This document shows positions 30,396 to 39,534 of a DNA stretch of 64,000 nucleotides, in pieces (the first letter of the stretch is position 1; every line of letters begins with the position of its first letter). The stretch is from Actinoplanes derwentensis. Lineage in GTDB: Bacteria > Actinomycetota > Actinomycetes > Mycobacteriales > Micromonosporaceae. The position numbers were made by a program, and so were the translations under genes. The DNA lies in the NCBI RefSeq assembly GCF_900104725.1, contig NZ_LT629758.1, positions 1,054,001 through 1,118,000 of the forward strand. The letters are read 5' to 3'. The notes beneath the pieces were generated by a model that was not told where the DNA came from, did no database searches, and was given only the letters and a program-made list of their open reading frames with translations.

Positions 30396-31433
30396 ATGAC
30401 GGCGACGGCGACGGCTCTGCGGCAGATGTGGCACGTCGCCCCGCATGCCGGAGCACACCGCCCGGCCTTGCGGATGGGCATCGCCGCCCTGGTCCCGATG
30501 GTCCTGCTCACCCTGACCGGCCACCCCGAGTGGGGCGGCTGGGCCTTGCTCGGCACCGTGACCGCGGCGTACGCCCGCTCCGACTCGCCACGCCGGCGGT
30601 TCCGCGTACAGGCGATCGCTGGTCTGTTCCTGCTCCTCCTCGTGATCGTCGCGACCGTGCTGGTCGCCGCGGCCGTGCCCGGCGTCGTCCTGGTCGGGGC
30701 CACCGCCGTGGTCGCGGGCGTCGCCACGGTCCTCGCCGACACCGGCCGCTGGAGCCCACCCGGCGCGCTCTTCCCGGTGTTCGTCTTCGGCGCGGCGACC
30801 GCGATCCCGGCCACCTTCGGTGACCTTCCGGCCGCCGCCGGTTTCTCCACCGCTGGCTTGGCGTGGGCGCTATCGGTCACGGCGTCAGGCGACAGCTTGC
30901 GTACGAGGATCGCCCGCCATCGTGCGAACCCGGCACCGTCACCGGCACCGCCGCGGCCCGCCGCCCGGTTGACCGCCCTGCACGCCGCGATCTGTTTCGC
31001 CGGTGCGGGAATCGCCGGCGTGCTGGCACTGGCGGCTGGCCTTCAGCACCCGGCGTGGGCGATGGTCGCCGCCGTGGTGCCGGTCGTCGGCACCGCCACC
31101 ACCGGCCAGATCGTGCGCGCCGGCCACCGTCTCGTCGGCACGCTGCTCGGTGTCCTGGTCGCCGGAGTGCTGTTCCTGCACACTCCCGGCCCGCTGGAGA
31201 TCGCGGTGCTGACGGCGGTCCTGTTGTTCGGCGCGGAACTCCTGATCGCCCGCAACTACTCCCTCGCACTGCTGTGCATCACCCCGGTGACGATCGGACT
31301 GGCCCACCCGGGCAGCCCGCAGCGGCTGCTCACCCTGATGGCCGACCGGGCCCTGGAGACAACGATCGGCGTCGTGGTCGCGGTGACTCTGATTCTCGCC
31401 GTGCACCGTCTCCGGATTAGGCTGGTCGGGTGA
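30396..31433 (+). CDS. FUSC-family membrane protein
   Basis: A 345-residue inner-membrane protein of the aromatic-acid exporter / fusaric-acid-resistance-like group. ATG 30396 follows GGGAGTGGGCG and lies downstream of the operator; ATGs at 30318 and 30354 would lie upstream of or before the operator and are less likely. It has two blocks of about five helices, for example ALVPMVLLTLTGHPEWGGWA and LQHPAWAMVAAVVPVVGTAT, and the short HRLVGTLLGVLVAG motif typical of FUSC. The divergent MarR suggests inducible efflux of a toxic compound. Its stop overlaps the start of the APH gene. Confidence 0.82.
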   Translation: MTATATALRQMWHVAPHAGAHRPALRMGIAALVPMVLLTLTGHPEWGGWALLGTVTAAYARSDSPRRRFRVQAIAGLFLLLLVIVATVLVAAAVPGVVLVGATAVVAGVATVLADTGRWSPPGALFPVFVFGAATAIPATFGDLPAAAGFSTAGLAWALSVTASGDSLRTRIARHRANPAPSPAPPRPAARLTALHAAICFAGAGIAGVLALAAGLQHPAWAMVAAVVPVVGTATTGQIVRAGHRLVGTLLGVLVAGVLFLHTPGPLEIAVLTAVLLFGAELLIARNYSLALLCITPVTIGLAHPGSPQRLLTLMADRALETTIGVVVAVTLILAVHRLRIRLVG

Positions 31434-32251
31434 TCGAGAGTCGCCAGCGGGAACTGTTGGACGAGTGGTTCCCCGGAGCGGAGATCGTCCGGGACCACAG
31501 CTGGGGTCTGGTGCAGACCACGGTGCTCGAGTTGGCGTACGACAGCAGGCAATTGATCGTGAAAGCCGGCGGCGACAGCGACCATCACATCGCCCGGGAA
31601 CTGCACGCCCACCGGCACTGGCTGCGACCGTGGACCGGTCTCGGCCGGGCGCCGACGCTGCTGCACGGCGACAGCGAGGCGAAACTGCTGGCCACCACCT
31701 ATCTGCCGGGCCGGCTGGTGCTGGACACGCCACACGTCGGCGATCCGGAGACGTTCCGGCAGGCCGGCGAGTTGCTGGCCCGGTTCCACGGGCAGACCGC
31801 AGTCGCCGACGACGGCCACGAACGGCGTGAGAACGAGAAGTCGCTGCGCCTGCTCGACGGCCCGCACCGCATCGACCCCGCGACGGTCCGGCGGCTCCGA
31901 GCCGAGATCAGCGGCTGGCCGGCCCCGCCGGTGACACTGGTGCCCACCCACGGCGACTGGCAGCCGCGCAACTGGCTCGTCCACGACGGTGTCGTCAGCA
32001 TCATCGACTTCGGCCGGGCCGCGCTGCGTCCCACCTGGACCGATTTCATCCGGCTGGCCGTGCAGGATTTCCGTGCCCGCCCCGACCTCGAAGAGGCTTT
32101 CCTGCGCGGGTACGGGTCCGACCCGCGCGAGCCGCAAGCTTGGTACCACACCCGCGTCCGGGAGGCGATCGGCACCGCCTGCTGGGCCTACGCGGTGGGC
32201 GACGAGGTGTTCGAGGCCCAGGGGCATCGGATGATCGCTGAGTTACCGTGA
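31430..32251 (+). CDS. Aminoglycoside phosphotransferase-like (APH) kinase
   Basis: A 273-residue protein-kinase-fold enzyme. It has a weak N-lobe (QLIVKAGGDSDHHIARELHA), the catalytic loop THGDWQPRNWLV and the magnesium loop IIDFGRAALRPT, all intact. Family members phosphorylate aminoglycosides, choline, homoserine or unknown metabolites; nothing here selects among them. The GTG at 31430 overlaps the FUSC stop codon, but TAGGCT lies exactly 6 nt before it, so it can also be transcribed alone as a leaderless message. The ASCH gene follows after 4 nt. Confidence 0.82.
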   Translation: MIESRQRELLDEWFPGAEIVRDHSWGLVQTTVLELAYDSRQLIVKAGGDSDHHIARELHAHRHWLRPWTGLGRAPTLLHGDSEAKLLATTYLPGRLVLDTPHVGDPETFRQAGELLARFHGQTAVADDGHERRENEKSLRLLDGPHRIDPATVRRLRAEISGWPAPPVTLVPTHGDWQPRNWLVHDGVVSIIDFGRAALRPTWTDFIRLAVQDFRARPDLEEAFLRGYGSDPREPQAWYHTRVREAIGTACWAYAVGDEVFEAQGHRMIAELP

Positions 32252-32255
32252 GACC

Positions 32256-32687
32256 GTGACGACTGACGAACCGGCCCGGATGGAGTTCGCCTTCCCGGGG
32301 CCGCTGCGGGACAAGTTGGTGGCCGCGGTGCTGTCCGGTGCCAAGACGACAACCACCGGACTGCTTGCGGGGTACGAGGTGGACGGTGAGCCGCTGCCCG
32401 AAGCGGGTCAACGGCTCACCGTGATCGACTCGGCCGAGCAGCCGGTGGCGACGATCGAACTGACCGAGGTGCGGGTGCTCCGGCTCGCCGACGTCGACCT
32501 GCGGCACGCGATCGACGAGGGCGAGGGCGACGAGACCGTGGCGCAGTGGCGGGCCGGTCACGAGGAGTTCTGGAACACCGCCGAGGTCCGCGGCGAACTG
32601 GCCGACCCCACGTTCACCGTCGGCGACGACACCCCGGTCGTGACGAAACGATTCCGGCTCGTCCAGTACGGCAGCCGCCATTCGTGA
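32256..32687 (+). CDS. ASCH-domain protein
   Basis: A 143-residue single-domain protein of the ASCH family, a PUA-like fold thought to bind RNA or modified nucleotides. It has MEFAFPGPLRDKLVAAVLSG, the conserved KTTTTGLLAGYEVDGEPLP segment and VLRLADVDLRHAIDEGEG, with the ending FTVGDDTPVVTKRFRLV. GTG 32256 is chosen by the TACCGT hexamer ending 6 nt before it. It is 4 nt downstream of the APH gene but apparently has its own leaderless promoter. Confidence 0.82.
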   Translation: MTTDEPARMEFAFPGPLRDKLVAAVLSGAKTTTTGLLAGYEVDGEPLPEAGQRLTVIDSAEQPVATIELTEVRVLRLADVDLRHAIDEGEGDETVAQWRAGHEEFWNTAEVRGELADPTFTVGDDTPVVTKRFRLVQYGSRHS

Positions 32688-32812
32688 CCATGGCTGGAGC
32701 TCGCTGGGGCGGGCAGATCGGCGGCCAGCCGGTCGGCGCGACAGCGGGTCTTACCCGCGTCGGCCGGCACAAGGAGACCGCCAGGACCTAGCCCAGCCGG
32801 AGTTTGCGCAGT

Positions 32813-33655
32813 TCACTGCGTAGCCGGCTTAGCGGCGGCGGTGACATATTCCGTCACGAATGTGTCGAACGCGGCGCTGCGTACCCCGTCGGTCGCCGCC
32901 ATGTCGGCGAGATCCCGCGCGTTGCGCTTCACGCACTCGGTCGCGCCCCCAGGGGAGCCGAGCGAGTTCTCGTACGGGTACTTGACGAAGGCCAGCAGCG
33001 GCTCGCTTTCCATCCGGCTGGCCGAGCCCTCGTTGTACGGGATGATCAGCCGAAACCGGTACACGGTCGCGCCGACGATGTTCGGGCCAGCGCCCTCGGT
33101 GCCCAGCCGTAGAACGAATCGGTCGACTTTGCCCGGTGCGACCTCGTGGTCGAGTGCGAACCGGCGGGTGTACGGCAGGTCCTCCGGCTCGGCGGGCAGG
33201 GCGATGTCGTAGGTCGCGGTCACCGGTACTGGCATCGGGGCGGTGCACCCGTCGATCCGGCGCGAGTCGAGGATCTCGATCTCGACGCCCTTGATATAGC
33301 CGACCTCGTCGCCCTTGGACCGGACCTTCACATCCACGTCCGCGGTGTTGGTGCCCGGTTCGAGGTCGTGGACGGCGACGTCGACCAAGCCGAGGATGTC
33401 GTCGTCACTGGTCAGCGCCGGCACGACCGCCACGACGACGCTGATGACGCCGGCGATGGCGGTGGTGGCCAGCGGTACGGCGATCGCGATCCGGTTGGCC
33501 AGCGTCGTGGACCGCCACCACGCGGCCAGGCGTGCCGTTCGGGAGGCCGAGACAGCCGGAGTCCCCGGGGTGGCTGAAGCAGCCGGGGTGGCCGGGGAAG
33601 CAGCCGCCGACACGGTTTTCGGCGTCCCGCTCCTGGGTTTCTGCTTCTTGCTCAA
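32813..33655 (-). CDS. Single-pass membrane protein of unknown function
   Basis: A 280-residue protein. A TTG at 33655 (LSKKQKPRSGTPK) preceded by AGAGGG is chosen; the frame extends upstream but would run into the WD40 gene. A Lys/Pro/Ala-rich cytoplasmic N-terminus is followed by one helix (IAIAVPLATTAIAGVISVVV) and an extracellular beta-rich domain of about 190 residues with DVDVKVRSKGDEVGYIKGVE and SRRIDGCTAPMPVPVTATYD. No family is recognised. It starts 16 nt after the WD40 gene, so the two are probably one operon acting at the membrane. Confidence 0.7.
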   Translation of the reverse strand: MSKKQKPRSGTPKTVSAAASPATPAASATPGTPAVSASRTARLAAWWRSTTLANRIAIAVPLATTAIAGVISVVVAVVPALTSDDDILGLVDVAVHDLEPGTNTADVDVKVRSKGDEVGYIKGVEIEILDSRRIDGCTAPMPVPVTATYDIALPAEPEDLPYTRRFALDHEVAPGKVDRFVLRLGTEGAGPNIVGATVYRFRLIIPYNEGSASRMESEPLLAFVKYPYENSLGSPGGATECVKRNARDLADMAATDGVRSAAFDTFVTEYVTAAAKPATQ

Positions 33656-33671
33656 CAGACCCTCTTCCCGC

Positions 33672-36041
33672 TCAACAGACTCTCGCGAAATCGACGGCAT
33701 CGAGATACTGCCGGGTCTCGTCCTCGGTGAAGTCGGTGCGGATCGTGCGGCACAGCCGGTCGAGCACGGCCGCCTCGTCGGTGTCCCACAGGTACAGGCG
33801 CCAACCGCGCGGCTGACCGCCGACGGCCGTCGCGATCCATTTCCCATCGTCGCTCACCGCGACCGCGCTCGCCCAGCCGTGCATCCCAGTGATCGTCACC
33901 GGGACGTCGCCCGGGTCACCCAGCGACCAGATCCGCATCGTCGTGTCCAACCCGGAGGTCACCAGCGTGCGACCGTCCTTGCGGTACACGGCCGCGAGGA
34001 TCGTGTCGGTATGGCCACCCAGCGCCGGACCGACCGATGTCCGGGCTGCCATGTCCCACCGGCGGACCATCTGGTCCCGCCCGACCGTCACCAACTCGCC
34101 GCCGTCGGGGCTCACCGCGATGTCGAAGATCGCGCCACGGTAGTCCCGGAGCGGTTTGCGGACCGCCTCGAAGGTGCGCATGTTCCAGAACTGGACACCC
34201 TCGTCGGCGGGTGTGTCGTAGGCGGCGGTGACCACGGTCTGGCCGTCGGCGCTGAACCTGGCCCGGGTCACGGTCGGCGCTGCCTCATGGTACTGGTCAC
34301 CGCCGGTGAAGATCGGCTCGTTGACGGCGGCGCCGGAGGCCGTCTCCCAGACCCGGATGGTCCCGTCGTCGCCTCCCGACACCAGCTGGGCGCCGTCCGG
34401 GCGGAAGGCCACCGTCCGGACCGGACCGCGGTGCCCGACCAGGTCAGGACCCCGCTGGCGGCGACCCGCGACATCCCAGATGCGGACCGTCCCGTCCTGC
34501 CCGCCGCTGGCCAGCAGCGTGCCGTCCGGGCTGAACGCCACCGCGTACACGGCACCCCGATGGCCGGTCAGTGCCGCGCCCGCGGTCTTTCGGGCGGCCA
34601 CGTCGAACAGGTTGACCGCCGCGCTCGCCCCGGCCGTCGCGAGCAGCGTGCCGTGGGGTTGCATCGCCATGCCGAAGACCGGCTGAGTGTCCGGCGAGAT
34701 TGTCCGCACCGGCTCCCACAGCATGATGCCGCCGTCGAGGGCGGCACTGACGACCAGGTCACCGCGTGCCGCGTAGGCGATGCCCATCGCCACGTCCCGG
34801 TGCCCGGCCAGCGGTGGTGCCATCACCTGCTGGGTGCCGACGTCCCAGAGGTAGATCTTCTTCTCCTGGGTGGACCCGGCCAGGTATTTCCCGTCGGGGC
34901 TGAATTCGACATCGGTGGTCGCGTCGCCGCCGTAGGTGACCATCGGGGATCCGATGACCCGCCGGGTCCGGGTGTCCCAGAGCAGCGCCTTCTCGTCGTC
35001 GCCGGCGCTCGCCAGCCGCGTGCCGTCCGGGCTGAACTCGACCGTCCGGACCGGCCCCCGATGCCCGGTCAGCGGACCGCCGATCTGCCGCCGGTCGGAC
35101 ACCCGCCAAAGCCGGACCGCGTTGTCCCCGCCGCCGGTCGCCAGGACCGTGCCGGCCCGGTTGAACGCGACAGTGTGGAACGCTTCCTGACCCGTCGGTA
35201 ACAGTCCCGGCACGGAGAGGCTACCGACCTCCGCGCCGGTCCGCACGTTCCACAGCACGACGTCGCCGTTCTGCTGCGCCCCGGCCACCATGGTGCTGTC
35301 CGGGCTGAACGCCACGTCAAGGGTCGCGCCGTGGCGTAGCCCCAATTCCATCTGGATCCCCAGATCCTGGGCGAACCCCTGGGTGAGCGGCTCACCCAGG
35401 GGCTTGCCGACCGGTGCGCCGGTCCGCGCGTCCCACACCCGGATCGACTCGTCATGGCTCGCCGAGGCGATCAACCGGCCATCGGGGGAGTACGCCACCG
35501 CGTTGACCTGCTCCAAGTGCCCGTGCAGCGGAGGGAAGGCCGGGCGGCGGGTCCGCAGATCCCAGACGCTGACAGTGCCGTCGGAGACAGCCGCGGCGAT
35601 CTGGTCGCCGGTCGGATTGATGGCGACGTCGCGCAGCGGCCCCGGCCCGTCCATCGCGCCGACGAACTGCTGTGCCTGGGTGCTGAGCAGGGCCCCGCGC
35701 GCCTCGACGGTCGGTGCGGCCCGCCACGCAGCCGCGGCGAGCAGCATGGACTCCCGCGGTCGGTTGGCCGCGAGGTTGACCGCCAAGGCGGCAAGCTGCC
35801 GCGACGTGGCTGTCCGATCGGCCGCGCCGCGCTGCCGGTACAGGTGTGCGGAGGTCGCCATGCCCGCTGCCGCTGTCACCAGGGCGACGACTGTCATGGC
35901 GATCATCGGGAAACGCGACCTGTGACGTTCGCCGGGCAGGTCGCCCTCTGTCGACTCCAAGTGAGCGATGATATCGACGACCGGCCATGATTCGAACCCC
36001 CGCGTTCGGTGGTGTCGCGTTCCAGACCCTGTCCTTGACAC
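33672..36041 (-). CDS. Membrane-anchored WD40-repeat protein
   Basis: A 789-residue protein with one transmembrane helix near the N-terminus (MIAMTVVALVTAAAGMATSA) and about 13-14 WD40 repeats, enough for two propellers. Examples are VAYSPDGRLIASASHDESI then RVWDARTG, and VAFSPDGTLLASGGQDGTV then RIWDVAGR. The stretch between helix and propellers (RESMLLAAAAWRAAPTVEAR) is typical of actinobacterial proteins that usually carry an N-terminal NTPase or kinase; that part is absent here. The GTG at 36041 follows GGAAAGG. The C-terminal ending DFTEDETRQYLD is also family-typical. It probably scaffolds protein complexes. Confidence 0.82.
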   Translation of the reverse strand: MSRTGSGTRHHRTRGFESWPVVDIIAHLESTEGDLPGERHRSRFPMIAMTVVALVTAAAGMATSAHLYRQRGAADRTATSRQLAALAVNLAANRPRESMLLAAAAWRAAPTVEARGALLSTQAQQFVGAMDGPGPLRDVAINPTGDQIAAAVSDGTVSVWDLRTRRPAFPPLHGHLEQVNAVAYSPDGRLIASASHDESIRVWDARTGAPVGKPLGEPLTQGFAQDLGIQMELGLRHGATLDVAFSPDSTMVAGAQQNGDVVLWNVRTGAEVGSLSVPGLLPTGQEAFHTVAFNRAGTVLATGGGDNAVRLWRVSDRRQIGGPLTGHRGPVRTVEFSPDGTRLASAGDDEKALLWDTRTRRVIGSPMVTYGGDATTDVEFSPDGKYLAGSTQEKKIYLWDVGTQQVMAPPLAGHRDVAMGIAYAARGDLVVSAALDGGIMLWEPVRTISPDTQPVFGMAMQPHGTLLATAGASAAVNLFDVAARKTAGAALTGHRGAVYAVAFSPDGTLLASGGQDGTVRIWDVAGRRQRGPDLVGHRGPVRTVAFRPDGAQLVSGGDDGTIRVWETASGAAVNEPIFTGGDQYHEAAPTVTRARFSADGQTVVTAAYDTPADEGVQFWNMRTFEAVRKPLRDYRGAIFDIAVSPDGGELVTVGRDQMVRRWDMAARTSVGPALGGHTDTILAAVYRKDGRTLVTSGLDTTMRIWSLGDPGDVPVTITGMHGWASAVAVSDDGKWIATAVGGQPRGWRLYLWDTDEAAVLDRLCRTIRTDFTEDETRQYLDAVDFARVC

Positions 36042-36254
36042 GGCGCCTTTCCAGTGATTGGCGCATTATGGGTGGCGGCGGTGTCCGGGTCCGTCGAAGG
36101 CTTCGATACCGCGGGTGAGCAGATCCTGCCCCGAGTGCGTCGAGGTGCGATCGCCGCTGGGCGAGTCTTCAGGGCCGATGACGGTCGGCGTACGGCAGCC
36201 GCCCCTCGTGATCAGGGCGAGGGTGGTGAACCGGGTGCCAGGAGTTCCAGGCGG

Positions 36255-36764
36255 CTAGTCCTCGTCCTTGTTGTCGTCCTTCTTCTTCTCGGCGCGTTCC
36301 AGCGCCAGGTCCAGGGCGATCACACTGCCGATGATCAGCAGCGGTTCGACCCCGGCGGCGACCTTGACGGCATAGGTGTCCCGGATCGACAGCCAGCGCT
36401 TCGACACCGACGCGACCTCGGTGCCACCCTGCTCGATCACATACTCGTGGTCGAGCAGGTCACCTTTCATCTCCAGGTCATCCGGTCCCGGCACGTCGAT
36501 GGTGAACTTGTCCCGGAACGGGGTGAACAGGTTCTTGCGAACCTCGGCCGCCTTCTCCCCACCGATCCGGATCTCGTAGGTGGGCCGCAACGCGATCAGA
36601 TGCCGGTGCACGGTGGCGACCTCCGTACCGTCCGGATCCTCGATGATCACCTTGTCCCGCACGCTGAGCACTTTGCCGTCCACGTGATAGACCTTCGTCC
36701 CGTGTTCGTCCAGCACGTCGAAGTCGTCACCGATGGCGAAGAACCGTTCCCTGATCACATACAT
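36255..36764 (-). CDS. LURP-one-related / phospholipid-scramblase-like protein
   Basis: A 169-residue protein with the Tubby-like LURP-one fold: MYVIRERFFAIGDDFDVLDE, VYHVDGKVLSVRDKVIIEDP, and FTIDVPGPDDLEMKGDLLDH, where the strand pattern and EMKGDLLDHEY are characteristic. A hydrophobic segment near the end (VEPLLIIGSVIALDLAL) and a charged tail (KKKDDNKDED) follow. Function is poorly known in bacteria. GATACT lies exactly 6 nt before the ATG, so it appears leaderless. Confidence 0.82.
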   Translation of the reverse strand: MYVIRERFFAIGDDFDVLDEHGTKVYHVDGKVLSVRDKVIIEDPDGTEVATVHRHLIALRPTYEIRIGGEKAAEVRKNLFTPFRDKFTIDVPGPDDLEMKGDLLDHEYVIEQGGTEVASVSKRWLSIRDTYAVKVAAGVEPLLIIGSVIALDLALERAEKKKDDNKDED

Positions 36765-36886
36765 GCGTCAAGTATCGACCTCCGCCGAGGCGCGCGCTGA
36801 TCCGACCCGGTCGCCACTCCACCCGATTCCGCTGCGTCCCCAGCGAGAGCTGGATCGCGGCTTCCATCAGCCACTTCCGTAATGTT

Positions 36887-36932
36887 TGGCTAGCCACATG
36901 ATTTCCTGCTACGGTGATTAGGTGGCCAGCCA
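36887..36932. promoter_or_regulatory. Paired TGGCYAGCCA operators around the oxidoreductase promoter
   Basis: Two copies, TGGCTAGCCA (36887-36896) and TGGCCAGCCA (36923-36932), lie 36 bp apart on either side of a TACGGT hexamer (36910-36915). The first is a perfect palindrome. The 3' one is extended to GTGGC-CA-GCCAC. They are likely bound by the MarR protein encoded at 39008. Confidence 0.55.
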
Positions 36933-36964
36933 CACTTGGGGTGGCCGTACGGAACGGAGTCGTC

Positions 36965-37870
36965 ATGAAGGCAATCGTTTTCGATCAGTTCGGTGGCCCG
37001 GACGAGCTGCACGAGATGGATGTCGAGGTCCCGCAGCCTGGCCCCGGCCAGGTCCGGGTCCGGGTGAAGGCCGCCGGGCTGAACGCGGTGGACGGCAAGG
37101 TCCGCGCCGGGTTGATGGCGGCCGTCCGTCAGACGGTCTTCCCCGCCGTCCCCGGTGGTGAGGTCGCCGGCGTGGTGGACGCCCTGGGTGCGGGGGTGAC
37201 CGAGGTGCGGGTCGGCGACGAGGTGCTGGGCTGGTCGGACACCGGTTCGTACGCCGAGTACGCGCTGGCCACCGCCGTGGCCCCCAAGCCCGCCGACCTC
37301 GACTGGCAACACGCGGCCGCGCTTCCGGTCGCCAGCGAGACGGCCGAGCGCGTCCTGAACCTGCTGGGGGTGGCCGCCGGTGAGACCGTGCTGATGCACG
37401 GCGCGTCCGGAGCGGTCGGAACCCTCGCGATCCAACTCGCCGCGGCCCGCGGAGCACGCGTGATCGCCACCGCTGGGCCCGCCAACCAGGAATACCTCAC
37501 CTCGCTCGGCGCCACCGCGACCCTTTACGGGGAGGGCCTGGTCGAACGGGTTCGCGCGCTCGCGCCCGATGGGGTGGACGCGGTGTTCGACCTCGCCGGG
37601 AAGGGAGCCCTCGAAGACTCCATCACCCTGCGCGGCGGGACCGAGCGCATCGTCACCATCGCCGACTTCGGGGCCCGGCAGCTGGGCATCACCTTCTCCC
37701 AGGGATCGCCGCAACGCTCGACCGTCCGCCTGGCCGCTGTGGCGCAGGCCGCCGCGGCCGGCAAGCTCGTCACTACCGTCACCGCCTACCCGCTCGATCA
37801 GGCGGCCACCGCCCAGCGGGTCAGCGACGCCGGGCACGTGCGGGGCAAGCTCGTCCTGACCGTCGACTGA
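36965..37870 (+). CDS. Zinc-independent quinone oxidoreductase (MDR superfamily)
   Basis: A 301-residue NADPH-dependent oxidoreductase of the quinone-reductase type. It begins MKAIVFDQFGGPDELHEMDV, and the Rossmann part has VLMHGASGAVGTLAIQLAAA and GARVIATAGPANQEYLTSLG. The structural and catalytic zinc cysteines are absent, as expected for this subgroup. ATG 36965 follows GGAG. It is the first gene of a three-gene set with an ene-reductase and a MarR regulator, suggesting reduction of electrophilic quinones or enones. Confidence 0.85.
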   Translation: MKAIVFDQFGGPDELHEMDVEVPQPGPGQVRVRVKAAGLNAVDGKVRAGLMAAVRQTVFPAVPGGEVAGVVDALGAGVTEVRVGDEVLGWSDTGSYAEYALATAVAPKPADLDWQHAAALPVASETAERVLNLLGVAAGETVLMHGASGAVGTLAIQLAAARGARVIATAGPANQEYLTSLGATATLYGEGLVERVRALAPDGVDAVFDLAGKGALEDSITLRGGTERIVTIADFGARQLGITFSQGSPQRSTVRLAAVAQAAAAGKLVTTVTAYPLDQAATAQRVSDAGHVRGKLVLTVD

Positions 37871-37934
37871 GCACGCCCGCCACTACTTCAGTGCGGTGGC
37901 CGGCCGGTCACCGCCCGATGAAAGGACCCCCCTC

Positions 37935-38996
37935 ATGCTGGATTCCCTATGGACGCCGACCGCTCTCGGTGGCATTTCTCTGCCGCACCGTCTGGTCATG
38001 GCCCCGATGACCCGTGACCGCTCGACACCCGAAGGCGTACCGACCGAGCTGAACGCCGAGTACTACGCCCAGCGGGCCTCGCACGCCCTCATCATCACCG
38101 AAGGGACCCAGCCGTCCGCCGACGGCCAGGGCTACCTGCTCACCCCCGGCATCCACGACGACGCCCAGATCGCCGGATGGCGCAAGGTCACCGACGCCGT
38201 GCACGCGGCCGACGGCCGGATCGTCATCCAGCTGATGCACACCGGCCGTATCGCGCACCCCGACAACACCCCGCACGGGCGCCAGCCGGTCGCACCGTCA
38301 GCGGTCCGGCCCGCAGGCGTGATGTTCACCGCGTCCGGGCCGCAGGAGATGCCGACGCCCCGCGCGCTGTCGACGCGGGAGGTCACGGCTACCGTCGACG
38401 ACTTCCGCCGCGCCGCGGCCGCCGCCGTCGCGGCCGGCGCCGACGGTGTGGAGATCCACGGCGCCAACGGCTACCTGGTGCACCAGTTCCTGTCCGGCAA
38501 CACCAACCAGCGCACCGACGAGTACGGCGGCTCGATCGAGGGTCGCATCCGCTTCGCCGTCGAGGCCGCCACCGCCGTGGCCGGCGAGATCGGCGCGGAG
38601 CGCACCGGGATCCGTATCTCTCCCGGCAACCCCTACAACGACATCGCCGAGTCCGACACCGCCGAGCTGTACCCGGCGCTCGTGAACGCCCTCAGCCCGC
38701 TCGGCCTGGCCTACCTGCACGTCATGCACGTGGGCGACGAGGAACTGCTCGGCACCCTGCGCGCGTTGTGGCCGAGCACGCTGATCCTCAACCGGGGCGG
38801 CACCGACCTGCCCGTCCGTGCCAAGGACATCGACAACGGCACCGCCGATCTCGTCTCCGTCGGGGCTCTCGCGCTCGCCAACCCGGACCTGGTGGAAAGG
38901 CTCCGCACCGGCGCACCGCTGAACACCCCCGACCCGGCGAGCTTCTACGGCGGCGGAGCGGCCGGCTACACCGATTACCCCACCCACACCGCCTGA
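37935..38996 (+). CDS. Old-yellow-enzyme family alkene reductase (NADH:flavin oxidoreductase)
   Basis: A 353-residue FMN enzyme that reduces activated C=C bonds with NAD(P)H. It starts MLDSLWTPTALGGISLPHRL with AAAGGAC upstream, and has MAPMTRDRSTPEGVPTELNA, QLMHTGRIAHPDN, the substrate-binding region DGVEIHGANGYLVHQFLSGN (His...Asn pair) and TNQRTDEYGGSIEGR, all signatures of the NemA/OYE group. It lies 64 nt downstream of the quinone reductase and 11 nt upstream of the MarR gene, all on one strand. Confidence 0.9.
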   Translation: MLDSLWTPTALGGISLPHRLVMAPMTRDRSTPEGVPTELNAEYYAQRASHALIITEGTQPSADGQGYLLTPGIHDDAQIAGWRKVTDAVHAADGRIVIQLMHTGRIAHPDNTPHGRQPVAPSAVRPAGVMFTASGPQEMPTPRALSTREVTATVDDFRRAAAAAVAAGADGVEIHGANGYLVHQFLSGNTNQRTDEYGGSIEGRIRFAVEAATAVAGEIGAERTGIRISPGNPYNDIAESDTAELYPALVNALSPLGLAYLHVMHVGDEELLGTLRALWPSTLILNRGGTDLPVRAKDIDNGTADLVSVGALALANPDLVERLRTGAPLNTPDPASFYGGGAAGYTDYPTHTA

Positions 38997-39007
38997 GGAA
39001 ACGAACC

Positions 39008-39484
39008 GTGGCCCTTCCCGAACCCCGCATCCCCACGACAGCAGGCGCAGGACCGGTGAGTTACGCGATCTTCCAACTCGCCCGCGCCCACCGCGCCTAC
39101 GCCGCCGCCCTGCTCCGCGAGATGGACCTGCACCCCGGACAGGAACTGCTGCTCATGCACCTGCTCGACCGAGACGGTCAAACCCAGTCCGAACTACTCG
39201 ACAGCGTCGGCCTGGACCACTCCACCGTCTCCAAGGCGCTACGCCGCATGCAGGAAGCCGGACTACTCGTCCGCGAACCGGCCGCCCACGACCGGCGCGT
39301 CCTGGTCGTCCGCCTCACCGACAAGGGCCGGGCCATGCGCGAGCCAATCGCAGCCCTGTGGAAGGCCCTGGAGGAGACCTCCGCCCAGAATCTGTCACAG
39401 CAGCAGACGGAGTCCTTCATCGAGACCGCGTACGCCATCACCGAAGCGATCGGCGGCCGCGCACTGCCGGAACAACCCAGGTGA
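39008..39484 (+). CDS. MarR-family regulator of the oxidoreductase cluster
   Basis: A 158-residue winged-helix regulator. The GTG at 39008 is chosen because GAGGAA precedes it by about 8 nt. The core shows LLLMHLLDRDGQTQSELLDS, the recognition region VGLDHSTVSKALRRMQEAGL and the wing PAAHDRRVLVVRLTDKGRAM. There are no obvious redox cysteines. Being last in the operon and having palindromes around the operon promoter, it most likely represses the whole set until an electrophile or drug binds. Confidence 0.87.
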   Translation: MALPEPRIPTTAGAGPVSYAIFQLARAHRAYAAALLREMDLHPGQELLLMHLLDRDGQTQSELLDSVGLDHSTVSKALRRMQEAGLLVREPAAHDRRVLVVRLTDKGRAMREPIAALWKALEETSAQNLSQQQTESFIETAYAITEAIGGRALPEQPR

Positions 39485-39534
39485 CTCCCGCTACCCACCG
39501 AACCCCTCGCATGACCTGACGGACCCGGTCGAGA

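Noticed and set aside
33315..35201. 628-codon plus-strand frame opposite the WD40 gene
   Set aside because: The periodic sequence is only the complement of the WD40 repeats.
35986..36002. tRNA-like T-loop sequence (GGTTCGAATC) on the minus strand
   Set aside because: The flanking bases do not form a T stem, and no acceptor, D or anticodon arm is visible. It codes for residues RGFES at the WD40 N-terminus.
36041..36254. Open frames between the WD40 and LURP-one genes
   Set aside because: About 210 bp with no start signal, conserved motif or coding bias.
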